Source: Flavobacterium sp. (GTDB taxonomy: Bacteria; Bacteroidota; Bacteroidia; Flavobacteriales; Flavobacteriaceae). Taken from it: 64,000 bases of DNA. The position numbers were made by a program, and so were the translations under genes. The notes under the pieces were generated by a model, which saw only the letters and a program-made list of their open reading frames with translations, searched no databases and was not told the origin of the DNA. The DNA is taken from assembly GCA_018401995.1 (NCBI GenBank), contig JAGYJR010000008.1, positions 1 to 64,000 of the forward strand, given 5' to 3'. Shown here piece by piece: positions 11,103 through 21,010 of the stretch (position 1 is the stretch's first letter; the number at the start of each line of letters is the position of its first letter).

Positions 11103-11135
11103 GCATCCATGAAGTTCGCTTCATGGATGTTTTAT
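11103..11135 (+). terminator. Intrinsic terminator after acpP
   Basis: gcatccatgaa-gttcgc-ttcatggatgttttatt. Confidence 0.7.
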
Positions 11136-11279
11136 TATTTTAATGTACTGAAGTCTTTTTAAGATTTAAACATTGATTGTATTACAATCATCACTTATAA
11201 AATATGTAATACCCATTGTTTCTTTTAGTTTTCATTAAAAGCACTTTGGGTTTTTTTATATAACATAAAATTCTAGTCT

Positions 11280-12533
11280 ATGCAATTAAAACGTGTTGTA
11301 GTTACAGGTCTTGGAGCCTTAACGCCTATTGGAAATACCCTTCAAGAATATTGGGACGGTTTAAAAAACGGTAAAAGTGGTGCTGCCCCTATTACTTACT
11401 ACGATACTGAAAAGCACAAAACTAAATTTGCTTGCGAAATCAAAAACTTCAATGTAGAAGATTTCATCGACAAAAAAGAAGTTCGTAGAATGGATAAATT
11501 TGCTCAATATGCCATTGTAGCAAGTGATGAAGCAATTAAAGATGCTGGAATTTCATTAGAAAATGTGGACAAACACCGCGTAGGAGTAATTTGGGGTGCT
11601 GGTATTGGAGGTTTACAAACCTTCCAAGATGAAGTCATGAATTACGCAGCTGGTGATGGAACACCTCGTTTTAGTCCATTCTTTATTCCAAAAATGATTG
11701 CAGATATTGCTCCAGGACACATTTCAATGCGAAATGGTTTTATGGGGCCAAATTATACCACAGTTTCTGCTTGTGCTTCTTCTGCAAATGCTTTAGTAGA
11801 TGCTTTTAACTACATTCGTTTAGGCATGTGCGATGTTATTGTTTCAGGAGGTTCTGAAGCAGCGGTTACTATAGCTGGAATGGGCGGATTCAACTCCATG
11901 CAAGCTTTATCAACAAGAAATGAAACACCAGAAACCGCTTCAAGACCATTCGACGCTACGAGAGACGGATTTGTTTTAGGTGAAGGTGCTGGCGCTTTGG
12001 TTTTAGAAGAATACGAACATGCAATTGCTCGTGGTGCTAAAATCTACTGTGAAGTTGGTGGTGGTGGTTTATCTTCGGATGCGTATCACTTAACGGCTCC
12101 GCACCCAGAAGGAATTGGCGTTATTGCCGTAATGCAAAACTGTTTGCGTGATGCTGGGTTAAAACCAGAAGACGTAGATCACATCAATACACACGGAACA
12201 TCAACGCCACTTGGTGATGTTGCCGAATTAAAAGCAATTAGTCATGTTTTTGGTGCACACGCAAAGAACATTAACATTAATTCAACTAAATCGATGACTG
12301 GACACTTATTAGGTGCTGCTGGTGCTATTGAGGCAATTGCTTCTATTTTAGCTATGCAACACAGTTTAGTGCCGCCAACGATTAACCATACTACGGTAGA
12401 CGAAAACATTGATCCATCATTAAACTTAACTTTAAATCATGCGCAAAAACGTGAAATTAAAGTAGCCATGAGTAATACTTTTGGATTTGGTGGTCATAAT
12501 GCTTGTGTTTTATTCAAAAAATTTGAGAACTAA
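11280..12533 (+). CDS. fabF: Beta-ketoacyl-ACP synthase II
   Basis: RVVVTGLGALTPIGN, VSACASSANAL, INTHGTSTPLGD, NSTKSMTGHLLGAAG. Confidence 0.97.
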   Translation: MQLKRVVVTGLGALTPIGNTLQEYWDGLKNGKSGAAPITYYDTEKHKTKFACEIKNFNVEDFIDKKEVRRMDKFAQYAIVASDEAIKDAGISLENVDKHRVGVIWGAGIGGLQTFQDEVMNYAAGDGTPRFSPFFIPKMIADIAPGHISMRNGFMGPNYTTVSACASSANALVDAFNYIRLGMCDVIVSGGSEAAVTIAGMGGFNSMQALSTRNETPETASRPFDATRDGFVLGEGAGALVLEEYEHAIARGAKIYCEVGGGGLSSDAYHLTAPHPEGIGVIAVMQNCLRDAGLKPEDVDHINTHGTSTPLGDVAELKAISHVFGAHAKNININSTKSMTGHLLGAAGAIEAIASILAMQHSLVPPTINHTTVDENIDPSLNLTLNHAQKREIKVAMSNTFGFGGHNACVLFKKFEN

Positions 12534-12539
12534 GATTGC

Positions 12540-13286
12540 ATGCGTCGCCTATTTAAAAAAATAACAAAAAATTCCCGCTCTGAAGAAGACGGGATTTTTT
12601 TTGATAAACTTTACAAAATACTTGGTTTTAAACCTACCGAATTAAAATATTACAAAAAAGCTTTCACGCATCGTTCTTCCAACAAATTAGACGAAAAAGG
12701 CAATCCCTTTAATTATGAACGTTTGGAATTTTTGGGTGATGCCATGCTAGGAAGTGTAATTGCAGCACATATTTACAATGAAGTTCCTACGGGCGATGAA
12801 GGTTATTTAACCAAAATGCGTTCAAAAATTGTAAGTAGAGAACATTTGAACGAATTGGGTAGAGATTTAAACCTGATCCAATTTTTAGAAAGCAAAGTAA
12901 ATCCCCAACATTTTGGCGAAAATATCTTCGGGAATATTTTTGAAGCTTTTATTGGTGCTATTTATCTCGACAAAGGCTTTATCTATTGTGAAAAATTCAT
13001 TCATAAAAAAGTGATTGAACCGTATGTTGACATTCCAAAATTGGAAGGAAAGGTAATCAGCTACAAAAGTTTGGTTATTGAATGGTGTCAGAAGGAGAAA
13101 AAATCATTTTTGTTTGATATTTTCGAAGACAATGGCATGGAAAATCAGAAATATTTTGGTGTAAAATTAGTGATTGACGGGAAAATAATTGCTAAAGGTC
13201 GTGCCACTTCCAAGAAAAAAGCCGAAGAAAAAGCAGCCCAACGCGCTTACTTTGCCTTACAAGAAAAAATGGATAAAAAATCCTAG
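12540..13286 (+). CDS. rnc: Ribonuclease III
   Basis: NYERLEFLGDAMLGSVIA signature, C-terminal dsRBD. Confidence 0.95.
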   Translation: MRRLFKKITKNSRSEEDGIFFDKLYKILGFKPTELKYYKKAFTHRSSNKLDEKGNPFNYERLEFLGDAMLGSVIAAHIYNEVPTGDEGYLTKMRSKIVSREHLNELGRDLNLIQFLESKVNPQHFGENIFGNIFEAFIGAIYLDKGFIYCEKFIHKKVIEPYVDIPKLEGKVISYKSLVIEWCQKEKKSFLFDIFEDNGMENQKYFGVKLVIDGKIIAKGRATSKKKAEEKAAQRAYFALQEKMDKKS

Positions 13287-13385
13287 TTTACCAAAAGGTT
13301 TCGGCTGCTAAAAATTCGTTAACTTCTACTTTTGGAATGCTAAAACATATTTAAAGTAGTATCTTTGTCGCAAATAAAATCTGCA

Positions 13386-13859
13386 ATGGCAATTCATAAA
13401 ATTCAAATAGATGATTTTGATTCAGCTAATTATGAAGTAGTTGCTATTCATGCTTCCATTGAAGATTATCGATTGGCTTATTTTTTGAACCAAACTTTCG
13501 GTATTCAATTAAGCAAATGCGACCATCCTATCGAATTGAAAAATAAAGAAGGAAAAAGTAACTTCCAATTGTTTATATACGATGACGAGTTGCAAGATGT
13601 TTGCTGGAGTTTAATTGAAAATCAATCGGTTATAAGTGAAGAAAATGAAGCTGTTGTTGGAATTTTCGATGCTATTGAAACCCGTTCGTTTTTATTGCCC
13701 GAAGTCAAAAAAGCCGATTTTATTTTGAAAATTGAAAACATCGATTCGCAGTTCAATGCCGTGCAATTGGCTCAAAAAATAAGTGAAATAGCCTTTGTAA
13801 CCACTGCATATCCAATTGAAATCGAAAACTTTAAATCTAAAAACAATTTAATTTTTTAA
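13386..13859 (+). CDS. IPExxxVDY-family protein
   Basis: MAIHKIQIDDFDSANYEVVAIHASIEDYRLAYFLNQTF; family named for a motif around this region in Bacteroidota; located between rnc and pyk. Confidence 0.7.
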   Translation: MAIHKIQIDDFDSANYEVVAIHASIEDYRLAYFLNQTFGIQLSKCDHPIELKNKEGKSNFQLFIYDDELQDVCWSLIENQSVISEENEAVVGIFDAIETRSFLLPEVKKADFILKIENIDSQFNAVQLAQKISEIAFVTTAYPIEIENFKSKNNLIF

Positions 13860-13864
13860 TTAAA

Positions 13865-15295
13865 ATGCCAACAAATAAAAAAACCAAAATAGTTGCCACA
13901 TTAGGACCAGCTTGTAGCACAAAAGAAGTAATCAAAGAAATGATTGATGCTGGTGTAAATGTATTTCGAATCAACTTTTCACACGCCGATTATACCGATG
14001 TTAAACAACGCATCGACACCATTAGAGAACTGAATGAAGAATTTGGCTACACCACTTCCATTTTAGCTGATTTACAAGGACCAAAATTGCGTGTTGGGGT
14101 AATGAAAGAAGATATCATGGTAAACAAAGGCGATATCATTACATTTACTACTGCCGAAGATATTTTAGGAACTGCTTCTCGTGTTTATATGAACTACAAA
14201 GAATTTCCTAAAGATGTAAACCCAGGGGAAAGAATCTTATTGGACGACGGAAAATTGATTTTCGAAGTAATCAAAACCGATAAAAACACCGAAGTAGAAG
14301 CAAAAGTAATTCAAGGCGGTCCATTGAAATCGAAAAAAGGAGTGAATTTACCCAATACCAAAGTTTCTCTTCCTGCTTTAACGGAAAAAGACATTAAAGA
14401 TGCTTTGTTTGCTATTGAAAGTAAAGTGGATTGGATTGCTTTATCCTTCGTAAGAACATCAAAAGACTTGGAAGATTTACAAGATTTGATTAACAAATAT
14501 TCGGATCATAAAATTCCAATTATTGCCAAAATTGAAAAACCTGAAGCAGTAGAAAATATCGATAAAATTGTAGCGTTTTGCGATGGTTTGATGGTAGCTC
14601 GTGGCGATTTAGGAGTAGAAATTCCAGCGGAACAAGTACCGTTAATTCAGAAAAAATTAATTCACAGAGCCAAAACCGCTCGAATTCCAGTAATTGTGGC
14701 GACTCAAATGATGGAAACGATGATTACCAGTTTAACACCAACAAGAGCCGAAGTAAACGACGTTGCCAACTCGGTAATGGACGGTGCTGATGCGGTAATG
14801 CTTTCTGGAGAAACTTCAGTAGGAAATTATCCGGTGCAAGTAATTGAAACCATGACGAAGATTATCGAAAGCGTAGAAGATTCGCCGTTAATTAAAGTAC
14901 CACAAAGTGCGCCACATATTAGAACCAAGCGTTTTGTTACGAAAAACATCTGTTATCACGCAGCAATTATGGCTGATGATATCAATGCCAAAGCTATTAC
15001 AACATTAACGAATTCTGGTTACACAGCATTCCAAATTTCAGCATGGCGACCAAAATCACATATTTTGGTATTTACTTCTAACAAACGTATTTTAACGCAA
15101 TTGAACTTGCTTTGGGGTGTTCGTGCTTTCTATTATGACAAGTTTGTAAGTACCGATGATACTGTGGATGACATCAACCAAATTTGCCAAGAAAAAGGCT
15201 ATGTAAAACAAGGCGATATGCTGATTAACCTAGCCGCGATGCCAATTGTAGCCAAAGGAATGGTAAATACGCTTCGTGTTTCTGAAATAGAGTAA
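13865..15295 (+). CDS. pyk: Pyruvate kinase
   Basis: KIVATLGPACSTKEVI, GDLGVEIPAEQVPLIQK, MDGADAVMLSGETSVGNYPV. Confidence 0.97.
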   Translation: MPTNKKTKIVATLGPACSTKEVIKEMIDAGVNVFRINFSHADYTDVKQRIDTIRELNEEFGYTTSILADLQGPKLRVGVMKEDIMVNKGDIITFTTAEDILGTASRVYMNYKEFPKDVNPGERILLDDGKLIFEVIKTDKNTEVEAKVIQGGPLKSKKGVNLPNTKVSLPALTEKDIKDALFAIESKVDWIALSFVRTSKDLEDLQDLINKYSDHKIPIIAKIEKPEAVENIDKIVAFCDGLMVARGDLGVEIPAEQVPLIQKKLIHRAKTARIPVIVATQMMETMITSLTPTRAEVNDVANSVMDGADAVMLSGETSVGNYPVQVIETMTKIIESVEDSPLIKVPQSAPHIRTKRFVTKNICYHAAIMADDINAKAITTLTNSGYTAFQISAWRPKSHILVFTSNKRILTQLNLLWGVRAFYYDKFVSTDDTVDDINQICQEKGYVKQGDMLINLAAMPIVAKGMVNTLRVSEIE

Positions 15296-15312
15296 ACTTT
15301 AGTTTTTATACA

Positions 15313-15355
15313 TAAAAAACATCCGTTTTGAGTTTTCAGAACGGATGTTTTTGGT
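15313..15355 (+). terminator. Intrinsic terminator after pyk
   Basis: aaaaaacatccgtt-ttgagttttcag-aacggatgttttt. Confidence 0.75.
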
Positions 15356-15380
15356 TTTTGTCATTTGTTGCAATGGTTTA

Positions 15381-16484
15381 CTAAAACTCAAACTGCAATT
15401 GTACCGAAACACTTTTTTGCTTCGGAGCTTCCTTAGTTTTTTCTTGGTTGTTCAAATTGTTTAATGACAAACCTAATAAACGAACCGAATTTTTCAATCG
15501 CTCTTGATACAGCAATTCTTTGGCAACATCAATGATTAAATTCTTATCGGAGATGTAATACGGCAAAGTTTTACTTCGGGTTTGCAGTGAAAAATCGGAG
15601 TATTTGAGTTTTAGTGTGATTGTTTTTCCTGCTATTTTGCTTTTTTGTAATCGTTTTTCTAATTCGTTAGCAATGCTGATAATTTTCTCTTCCAAAAATA
15701 CTTCCGAAGACAAATTTTCAAAAAAAGTACGTTCCGCACCCACCGATTTCACTGTTCGATTGGGTTTTACCGCACTGTTGTGAATGCCGCGACTGATTTG
15801 GTAGTAGTATTGGGCACTATTCCCAAAATGTTTTTCTAAAAATTCCAATGGTTTTTGCTTCAAATCATATCCTGTAAAAATGCCTAATTGGTACATTTTT
15901 TCGGCAGTAACTTTCCCAATTCCGTAGAATTTTTTAATGTCCAATTGTTCCAAAAACGCCCCAACTTCTTCCGGATTTACCGTTTTTTGTCCGTTAGGTT
16001 TGTTGTAATCGGAAGCAATCTTGGCTACAAATTTATTCACCGAAATACCAGCCGAAGCCGTTAAACCTACTTCTTCAAAAATACGTTTTCTGATTTCTTG
16101 TGCTAATAGTGTAGCACTTGGAAAGTTTTTCTTGTTTTCGGTAACATCCAAATACGCTTCATCTAACGAAAGTGGCTCCACTAAATCGGTATATTCGAAG
16201 AAAATTTTTCTGATTTTTCGTGAAATTTCTTTGTAACGGTCAAATCGTGGCGGCACAAATAAAATTTCCGGACATAATTTTTTGGCTTGCACGCCACTCA
16301 TCGCACTACGAACACCAAACTTTCGAGCTTCATAACTCGCCGCTGAAACCACACCACGAACTTCACTTCCTCCAACAGCCAAGGGTTTTCCTTTCAACAA
16401 CGGATTGTCCATTTGCTCCACAGAAGCATAAAACGCATCCATGTCGATATGAATAATTTTTCGATGTGAAATGGGCTCGGTCAT
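15381..16484 (-). CDS. dinB: DNA polymerase IV (Y-family)
   Basis: RKIIHIDMDAFYASVEQ, LSLDEAYLDVT, GISVNKFVAKIASDYNKPNGQ. Confidence 0.95.
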   Translation of the reverse strand: MTEPISHRKIIHIDMDAFYASVEQMDNPLLKGKPLAVGGSEVRGVVSAASYEARKFGVRSAMSGVQAKKLCPEILFVPPRFDRYKEISRKIRKIFFEYTDLVEPLSLDEAYLDVTENKKNFPSATLLAQEIRKRIFEEVGLTASAGISVNKFVAKIASDYNKPNGQKTVNPEEVGAFLEQLDIKKFYGIGKVTAEKMYQLGIFTGYDLKQKPLEFLEKHFGNSAQYYYQISRGIHNSAVKPNRTVKSVGAERTFFENLSSEVFLEEKIISIANELEKRLQKSKIAGKTITLKLKYSDFSLQTRSKTLPYYISDKNLIIDVAKELLYQERLKNSVRLLGLSLNNLNNQEKTKEAPKQKSVSVQLQFEF

Positions 16485-16809
16485 GATACAAAGTTAGTTA
16501 TTTTGGTAATTGAATGATTTTGGATTCTCAGATTTTTGTTTTGCCACAAAGAGACTAAGACGCAAAGATTTTGTTTGAAGTTTTAGAACGCAACTGACAC
16601 GGATTTAAGCTGATTTTTTATGTTCACAAAGACGCTAAGTCGCAAAAGATTTTTTTAATTTCTTCAATCTGTGTTCCTGAAAAAGAAAAAAGATGTTAGA
16701 CTTTAAATTTTTGATTATTATTGAATTTTGAAATTGAACTTGTTCTTGAAATTGAACTTGATTTTTGAACTTGCCCTTGAATTTGTTTACCTTTGAATAA
16801 AACTTTTCC

Positions 16810-17277
16810 ATGATTGAAATTGAACGTAAATTTTTAGTCACCTCAACGGCTTTTTTAGATGAATTTCGTACCAAAAACCGAATAGTTCAAGGCTATTTGT
16901 CTTCGGTTCCAGAACGAACGGTTCGTGTGCGCATCAAAGGAGATAAAGGCTTTTTAACTATCAAAGGAAAAAGTTCAGATTCAGGCATGAGCCGGATGGA
17001 ATGGGAAAAAGAAATTGCCTTGGAAGAAGCCGAACAACTGTTGCTTTTGTGCGAAGCCGGTGTAATTGATAAAATTCGCTATGAAATTCCGGTTGGAAAA
17101 CATTTGTATGAAGTTGATGTTTTTTCAGGGGAAAATGAAGGATTAATTCTAGCAGAAATTGAACTAGAATCAGAAAATGAAACTTTTGAAAACCCGAATT
17201 GGCTAGGAATGGAAGTAACCAATGATACTCGTTATTACAACGCCTATTTGAGTCAAAAACCTTTTAAAACCTGGTAA
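16810..17277 (+). CDS. CYTH domain protein
   Basis: MIEIERKFLV with alternating charged beta strands. Confidence 0.85.
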   Translation: MIEIERKFLVTSTAFLDEFRTKNRIVQGYLSSVPERTVRVRIKGDKGFLTIKGKSSDSGMSRMEWEKEIALEEAEQLLLLCEAGVIDKIRYEIPVGKHLYEVDVFSGENEGLILAEIELESENETFENPNWLGMEVTNDTRYYNAYLSQKPFKTW

Positions 17278-17278
17278 A

Positions 17279-17728
17279 ATGAGATACTTTTTAACTTTTT
17301 TTGGAATCTTTATGGTATTGGCATGTTCCAATTCCAAAACGGCTACTACGAAAACTAGTGCGGAAAAACCGAAACCGACTACTAAACACGAAATTTTTGA
17401 ATACAAAGAAGGCGATACGACTTATGTGATGCAAAAGTATTTTTTGGTTTTATTGAAAAAAGGAAGTAATCGCACCCAAGATGCAACAACTGCTGCTGAA
17501 ATTCAAAAACAACACATGGAACATTTAACTTGGTTAGATAAATTAGGAAAAGTAAGTGTTGTTGGCCCAAGTCAAGGACATGAAACCGTTGCTGGTTTTG
17601 TTTTGTTTAATACAGAAACCTTACAAGAAGCCGATAGTTTAGCTAAACTAGATCCAGCCGTAAAAGCAGGACGATTAGAGGTTGAAACTATTCCGTGGTG
17701 GGCAGCTAAAGGAAGTAAATTGAAATAG
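17279..17728 (+). CDS. Lipoprotein with YCII-related domain
   Basis: Lipobox MVLACSNS; YFLVLLKKG...HMEHLTWLDKLGKVSVVGPSQ...FVLFNTETLQEADSLAKLDP. Confidence 0.65.
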   Translation: MRYFLTFFGIFMVLACSNSKTATTKTSAEKPKPTTKHEIFEYKEGDTTYVMQKYFLVLLKKGSNRTQDATTAAEIQKQHMEHLTWLDKLGKVSVVGPSQGHETVAGFVLFNTETLQEADSLAKLDPAVKAGRLEVETIPWWAAKGSKLK

Positions 17729-17818
17729 AAAAGCTATTGGTTTACTAAAATTCTAAAAAAACACTTCGACTTCGCTCAGTGTGACAATTTAGAACTTCAA
17801 AATAAACCAATAGCTTTT
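17729..17818. repeat. 16-bp perfect inverted repeat (terminator-like stem) with nested dispersed repeat ttcgacttcgctcagtgtgac
   Basis: aaaagctattggttta (17729-17744) / taaaccaatagctttt (17803-17818) between convergent genes. Confidence 0.8.
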
Positions 17819-17822
17819 AAAA

Positions 17823-18395
17823 TTATTTTGTTTTCTTAACGTATTGGGTTAAGATTACGATATGTTGGTTTTCTACTCTACCTTCGATTTGCTCGGCGTT
17901 GTCCCAAACCAATTTGATATTATGAACCGCAGCTCCGCGTTTTGCAGTAAAATTAGCTCCTTTTACATCCAAATCTTTAATCAACACTACCGAATCACCA
18001 TCTTGTAAGATATTACCATTACTATCTTTGTGAATGATTTTACCTTCTTCCTCTTCGCCTTCGCCAGTAGCTTTTGCCCATTCCAAAGCTTCTTCATCTA
18101 AATACATCATCTCTAGCAAATCGTTGTTTTTCAAACGGGCTAACATGCGCCAAGATAAAATTTGAACAGGTAAATGCTCGCTCCACATACTTTCAGACAA
18201 ACTTCTCCAATCGTTTTCGTTTGTAGTTTCTGGATTTTCAACTTGGTCTTTTAAGTTTTTGGCCAATAAAACCGAATGTTCTACACTTTCAGTTGTAAAT
18301 GGTGGCAAGGTATAAACTACTAAATCATGTTCGTCACCACTAATTTCGCAAACGGAATTGCTTCTGTCTTTTAATTTTTTTTCTATTATGCTCAT
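17823..18395 (-). CDS. PhnA-domain protein
   Basis: DSNGNILQDGDSVVLIKDLDVKGANFTAKRGAAVHNIKLVWDNAEQIEGRVENQHIVILTQYVKK is the PhnA C-terminal domain. Confidence 0.85.
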   Translation of the reverse strand: MSIIEKKLKDRSNSVCEISGDEHDLVVYTLPPFTTESVEHSVLLAKNLKDQVENPETTNENDWRSLSESMWSEHLPVQILSWRMLARLKNNDLLEMMYLDEEALEWAKATGEGEEEEGKIIHKDSNGNILQDGDSVVLIKDLDVKGANFTAKRGAAVHNIKLVWDNAEQIEGRVENQHIVILTQYVKKTK

Positions 18396-18398
18396 GGC

Positions 18399-18893
18399 TT
18401 ATAAATTAAAACTCACTCCAACAGAGAAGTTAAATTGGTTATTTAATCTTTGATAACCTGTTGGGTCATTTTCATAAGTTGCAATAGGAAATTGTATTTC
18501 AGAATATAAACCAATTCCTTCTGTAAAGAAATACCTTGCCCCTAAATGCGCTCCAAAGTTTCTTACCCCAAGATTTAATCCTGGATAAAAATCAAATTTT
18601 TCCTCTATATCAAAAATATCCGCAATATGCGCACTAAATCTTCCTCTGATATCAAATCGGTCTTCAAACTTCACACTTGTTCCTTCTAAATCTTTAACAC
18701 CTAATAAATATCCCGCTTGAAAACCAACAGACATATTTTTACCTAAACCAAAATCAGTTGTTGCAGTAACTCCATTTGCGTTTTCTTGAAAAATAGCTCC
18801 TACTTGAAATTTGGTATCCCCTTTTCCTTTGAAAACTTGCGCTTGACCAAAAAAACCTGACAATACTACTAAGGCTAATACTATATTTCTCAT
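18399..18893 (-). CDS. Outer-membrane beta-barrel hypothetical protein (DUF6646-like)
   Basis: Signal peptide MRNIVLALVVLSGFFGQAQ; beta-barrel-like strands; C-terminal F. Confidence 0.55.
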   Translation of the reverse strand: MRNIVLALVVLSGFFGQAQVFKGKGDTKFQVGAIFQENANGVTATTDFGLGKNMSVGFQAGYLLGVKDLEGTSVKFEDRFDIRGRFSAHIADIFDIEEKFDFYPGLNLGVRNFGAHLGARYFFTEGIGLYSEIQFPIATYENDPTGYQRLNNQFNFSVGVSFNL

Positions 18894-18935
18894 TTTTTCA
18901 TGTTTAATTTATGATGCAAAGATACGATTTATGAA

Positions 18936-19673
18936 TTAATTGCGTCCGTTTTCATCAGGATACAAATCGGGTAAGGCGTCGCTTTGGAAGAATTCTTTGG
19001 TATCAACATTCATTATGGTTAATTTCCCTTTAAAAGCAGCTCCAGTATCTACATTCCAAATACAGGCTTTTTGAATCGGAACTTTTTCTCCAATTCGAGT
19101 AACTGGTGTGTGCCCAATGTAAATTTCATCATACAATTTGAAGCGATTGGGATAAAAATCATCCGTTATTTTTAAATTGGGGTTTAAAGCTAAAGCGGTT
19201 TCCCACAACGTTCTATCCCAATAATACATGGCTTCAAAGTATTCGTGTTCCACACCTTTCACGTTGGTGAAACCAGCATGAATAAACAAACGATTTTGGT
19301 TATCAATGAAATAATTTTGTAAGGTATTATCTAAAAAATGAATGTGTTGTTTTTTGGTAATTTTATCTACATGGGTATAAGCTTTAATAGTTGATTCGCC
19401 ACCATGTTTGTACCATTCTTCATGATAGGAATTGGTTTTCAAATATTTAGAAAGCAACTCATCATGATTTCCTCTAATGAAAACACAATTTTGTTTGGTT
19501 TGTAAGTCCATTAAAAAATCAATAACGGCAGCCGATTCGCTCCAACCGTCCACATAATCACCTAAAAAAATTAATTGGTCTTCAGGTTGTACATTGGCTT
19601 TCGTTAAAACTTGTTGTAAGGCTCTTAATCCGCCGTGAATGTCTCCAATTACAAATGTTTTAGTCTTTGTCAT
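18936..19673 (-). CDS. Metallophosphoesterase (PPP-type Ser/Thr phosphatase family)
   Basis: FVIGDIHGGLRALQQVL, FLGDYVDGWSES, FIRGNHDELL. Confidence 0.9.
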   Translation of the reverse strand: MTKTKTFVIGDIHGGLRALQQVLTKANVQPEDQLIFLGDYVDGWSESAAVIDFLMDLQTKQNCVFIRGNHDELLSKYLKTNSYHEEWYKHGGESTIKAYTHVDKITKKQHIHFLDNTLQNYFIDNQNRLFIHAGFTNVKGVEHEYFEAMYYWDRTLWETALALNPNLKITDDFYPNRFKLYDEIYIGHTPVTRIGEKVPIQKACIWNVDTGAAFKGKLTIMNVDTKEFFQSDALPDLYPDENGRN

Positions 19674-20817
19674 ATTTCATTTTTCTTAAAACGCGCATGG
19701 CTTCTTTAAAAGCTACATACGGTTCTTGATTTTCCAATTGTTTTAAATGCGGTTTGGCATCAATTAATTTTTGTTTGGCTTCCTGAAAACCATTCAAATA
19801 ACAAATCATTAAAGTGGCTGGTAAATTTTCAATCTCTTTTTGATTGGAAATTCCGCTAATTCCTTGTTTTTCCAAACGCTTGAGCAAAGATAAGCTAGAA
19901 TTATAAATATGATGCAACATTTTTCGGTTGTATTGTGGCGGTTCAAAGAGCATTTCGGTTTCCATTTTATAGTAGCCGTTGTCAAAAAATGTGATGGTAA
20001 GTTGTTCCAATGGATAAAAAGTAGTTTTATCATTAATTCCCAATGGAATATATTCGGTTATCACAAAAGTACTATCGGTGAAATCAATAGTAACATCGTC
20101 CATAGCGGAATAAAACAGTTTCACTTGTTCGTTGACCAATTCAATATCTACTCTAGAAAAGAATGTTTTATCGCGGATTTTTTTCTTAATTCCAGCCCAA
20201 CAAACCACAAATAATTCTTTAAAAACTTTATGTTTGGCATTCAAATCTTTGTGTTTGTTCAGCATAAAATCTAAAACACCATCGAGTGTATGTTCAATAA
20301 TATTTCTCGAATTGTTTTCAATACTAATAACAATTTCAATATTGCTTTTTGAAAATTGAATTTTTTCTTCCGTTGGAATAGAATTACTTCCGCGTCTAAC
20401 AAAATAGGAATTTGCTGTTGTAGTATGAATTCCCTTTTTGAAATACGAAACTTTACTTTTGGGACGAATGGTTACCAATCCAATAACCCTATCTTTTGGC
20501 AAATGCGGAAAAGGAATGTTTTCATATTGAATTTTAGGTGGATTTTCCAAAAAAGCATTGACTAAATTTTGAATGCGGCTATCATCAAAAAAGTCTACTC
20601 CTACCATTTCGTTCGTTTCATCTTCCACACCAATTACAATATAAGAATTATTAGCAGGATTGGAATTGGAAAGCGCGCAAATGTGTTTTAAAAACTTCGC
20701 TTTTCCTTCTTTGGAATGTAAATTCAATTGCCGTTTTTTGTCATAAAAACTATTCTCATCATTATGAGCTAATAAATTTTTGATAAGCAAGCGTTTATTA
20801 ATCATATTTAACTTCAA
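19660..20817 (-). CDS. ATP-binding protein with AlbA_2/Schlafen-like N-terminal domain
   Basis: KAKFLKHICALSNSNPANNSYIVIGVEDETNEMVGVDF...; overlaps the downstream phosphatase by 14 nt. Confidence 0.7.
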   Translation of the reverse strand: MKLNMINKRLLIKNLLAHNDENSFYDKKRQLNLHSKEGKAKFLKHICALSNSNPANNSYIVIGVEDETNEMVGVDFFDDSRIQNLVNAFLENPPKIQYENIPFPHLPKDRVIGLVTIRPKSKVSYFKKGIHTTTANSYFVRRGSNSIPTEEKIQFSKSNIEIVISIENNSRNIIEHTLDGVLDFMLNKHKDLNAKHKVFKELFVVCWAGIKKKIRDKTFFSRVDIELVNEQVKLFYSAMDDVTIDFTDSTFVITEYIPLGINDKTTFYPLEQLTITFFDNGYYKMETEMLFEPPQYNRKMLHHIYNSSLSLLKRLEKQGISGISNQKEIENLPATLMICYLNGFQEAKQKLIDAKPHLKQLENQEPYVAFKEAMRVLRKMKYDKD

Positions 20818-21010
20818 TAGATGAAAACTTTCTCAATTTACTAATAAAGTAGTTAAAAAAATTAGTGTTTATAAAATTTTTCTTAAAAGTATAAAACTAA
20901 ATCATAAATAAGTCCCAAAATCTACTATTTTTGCGGTTTTTTAACGGTATATTAACACCGAAATCTTAAATAAATTTTCAATTTTGAAATGTTAAATATT
21001 TTTATAAAAT

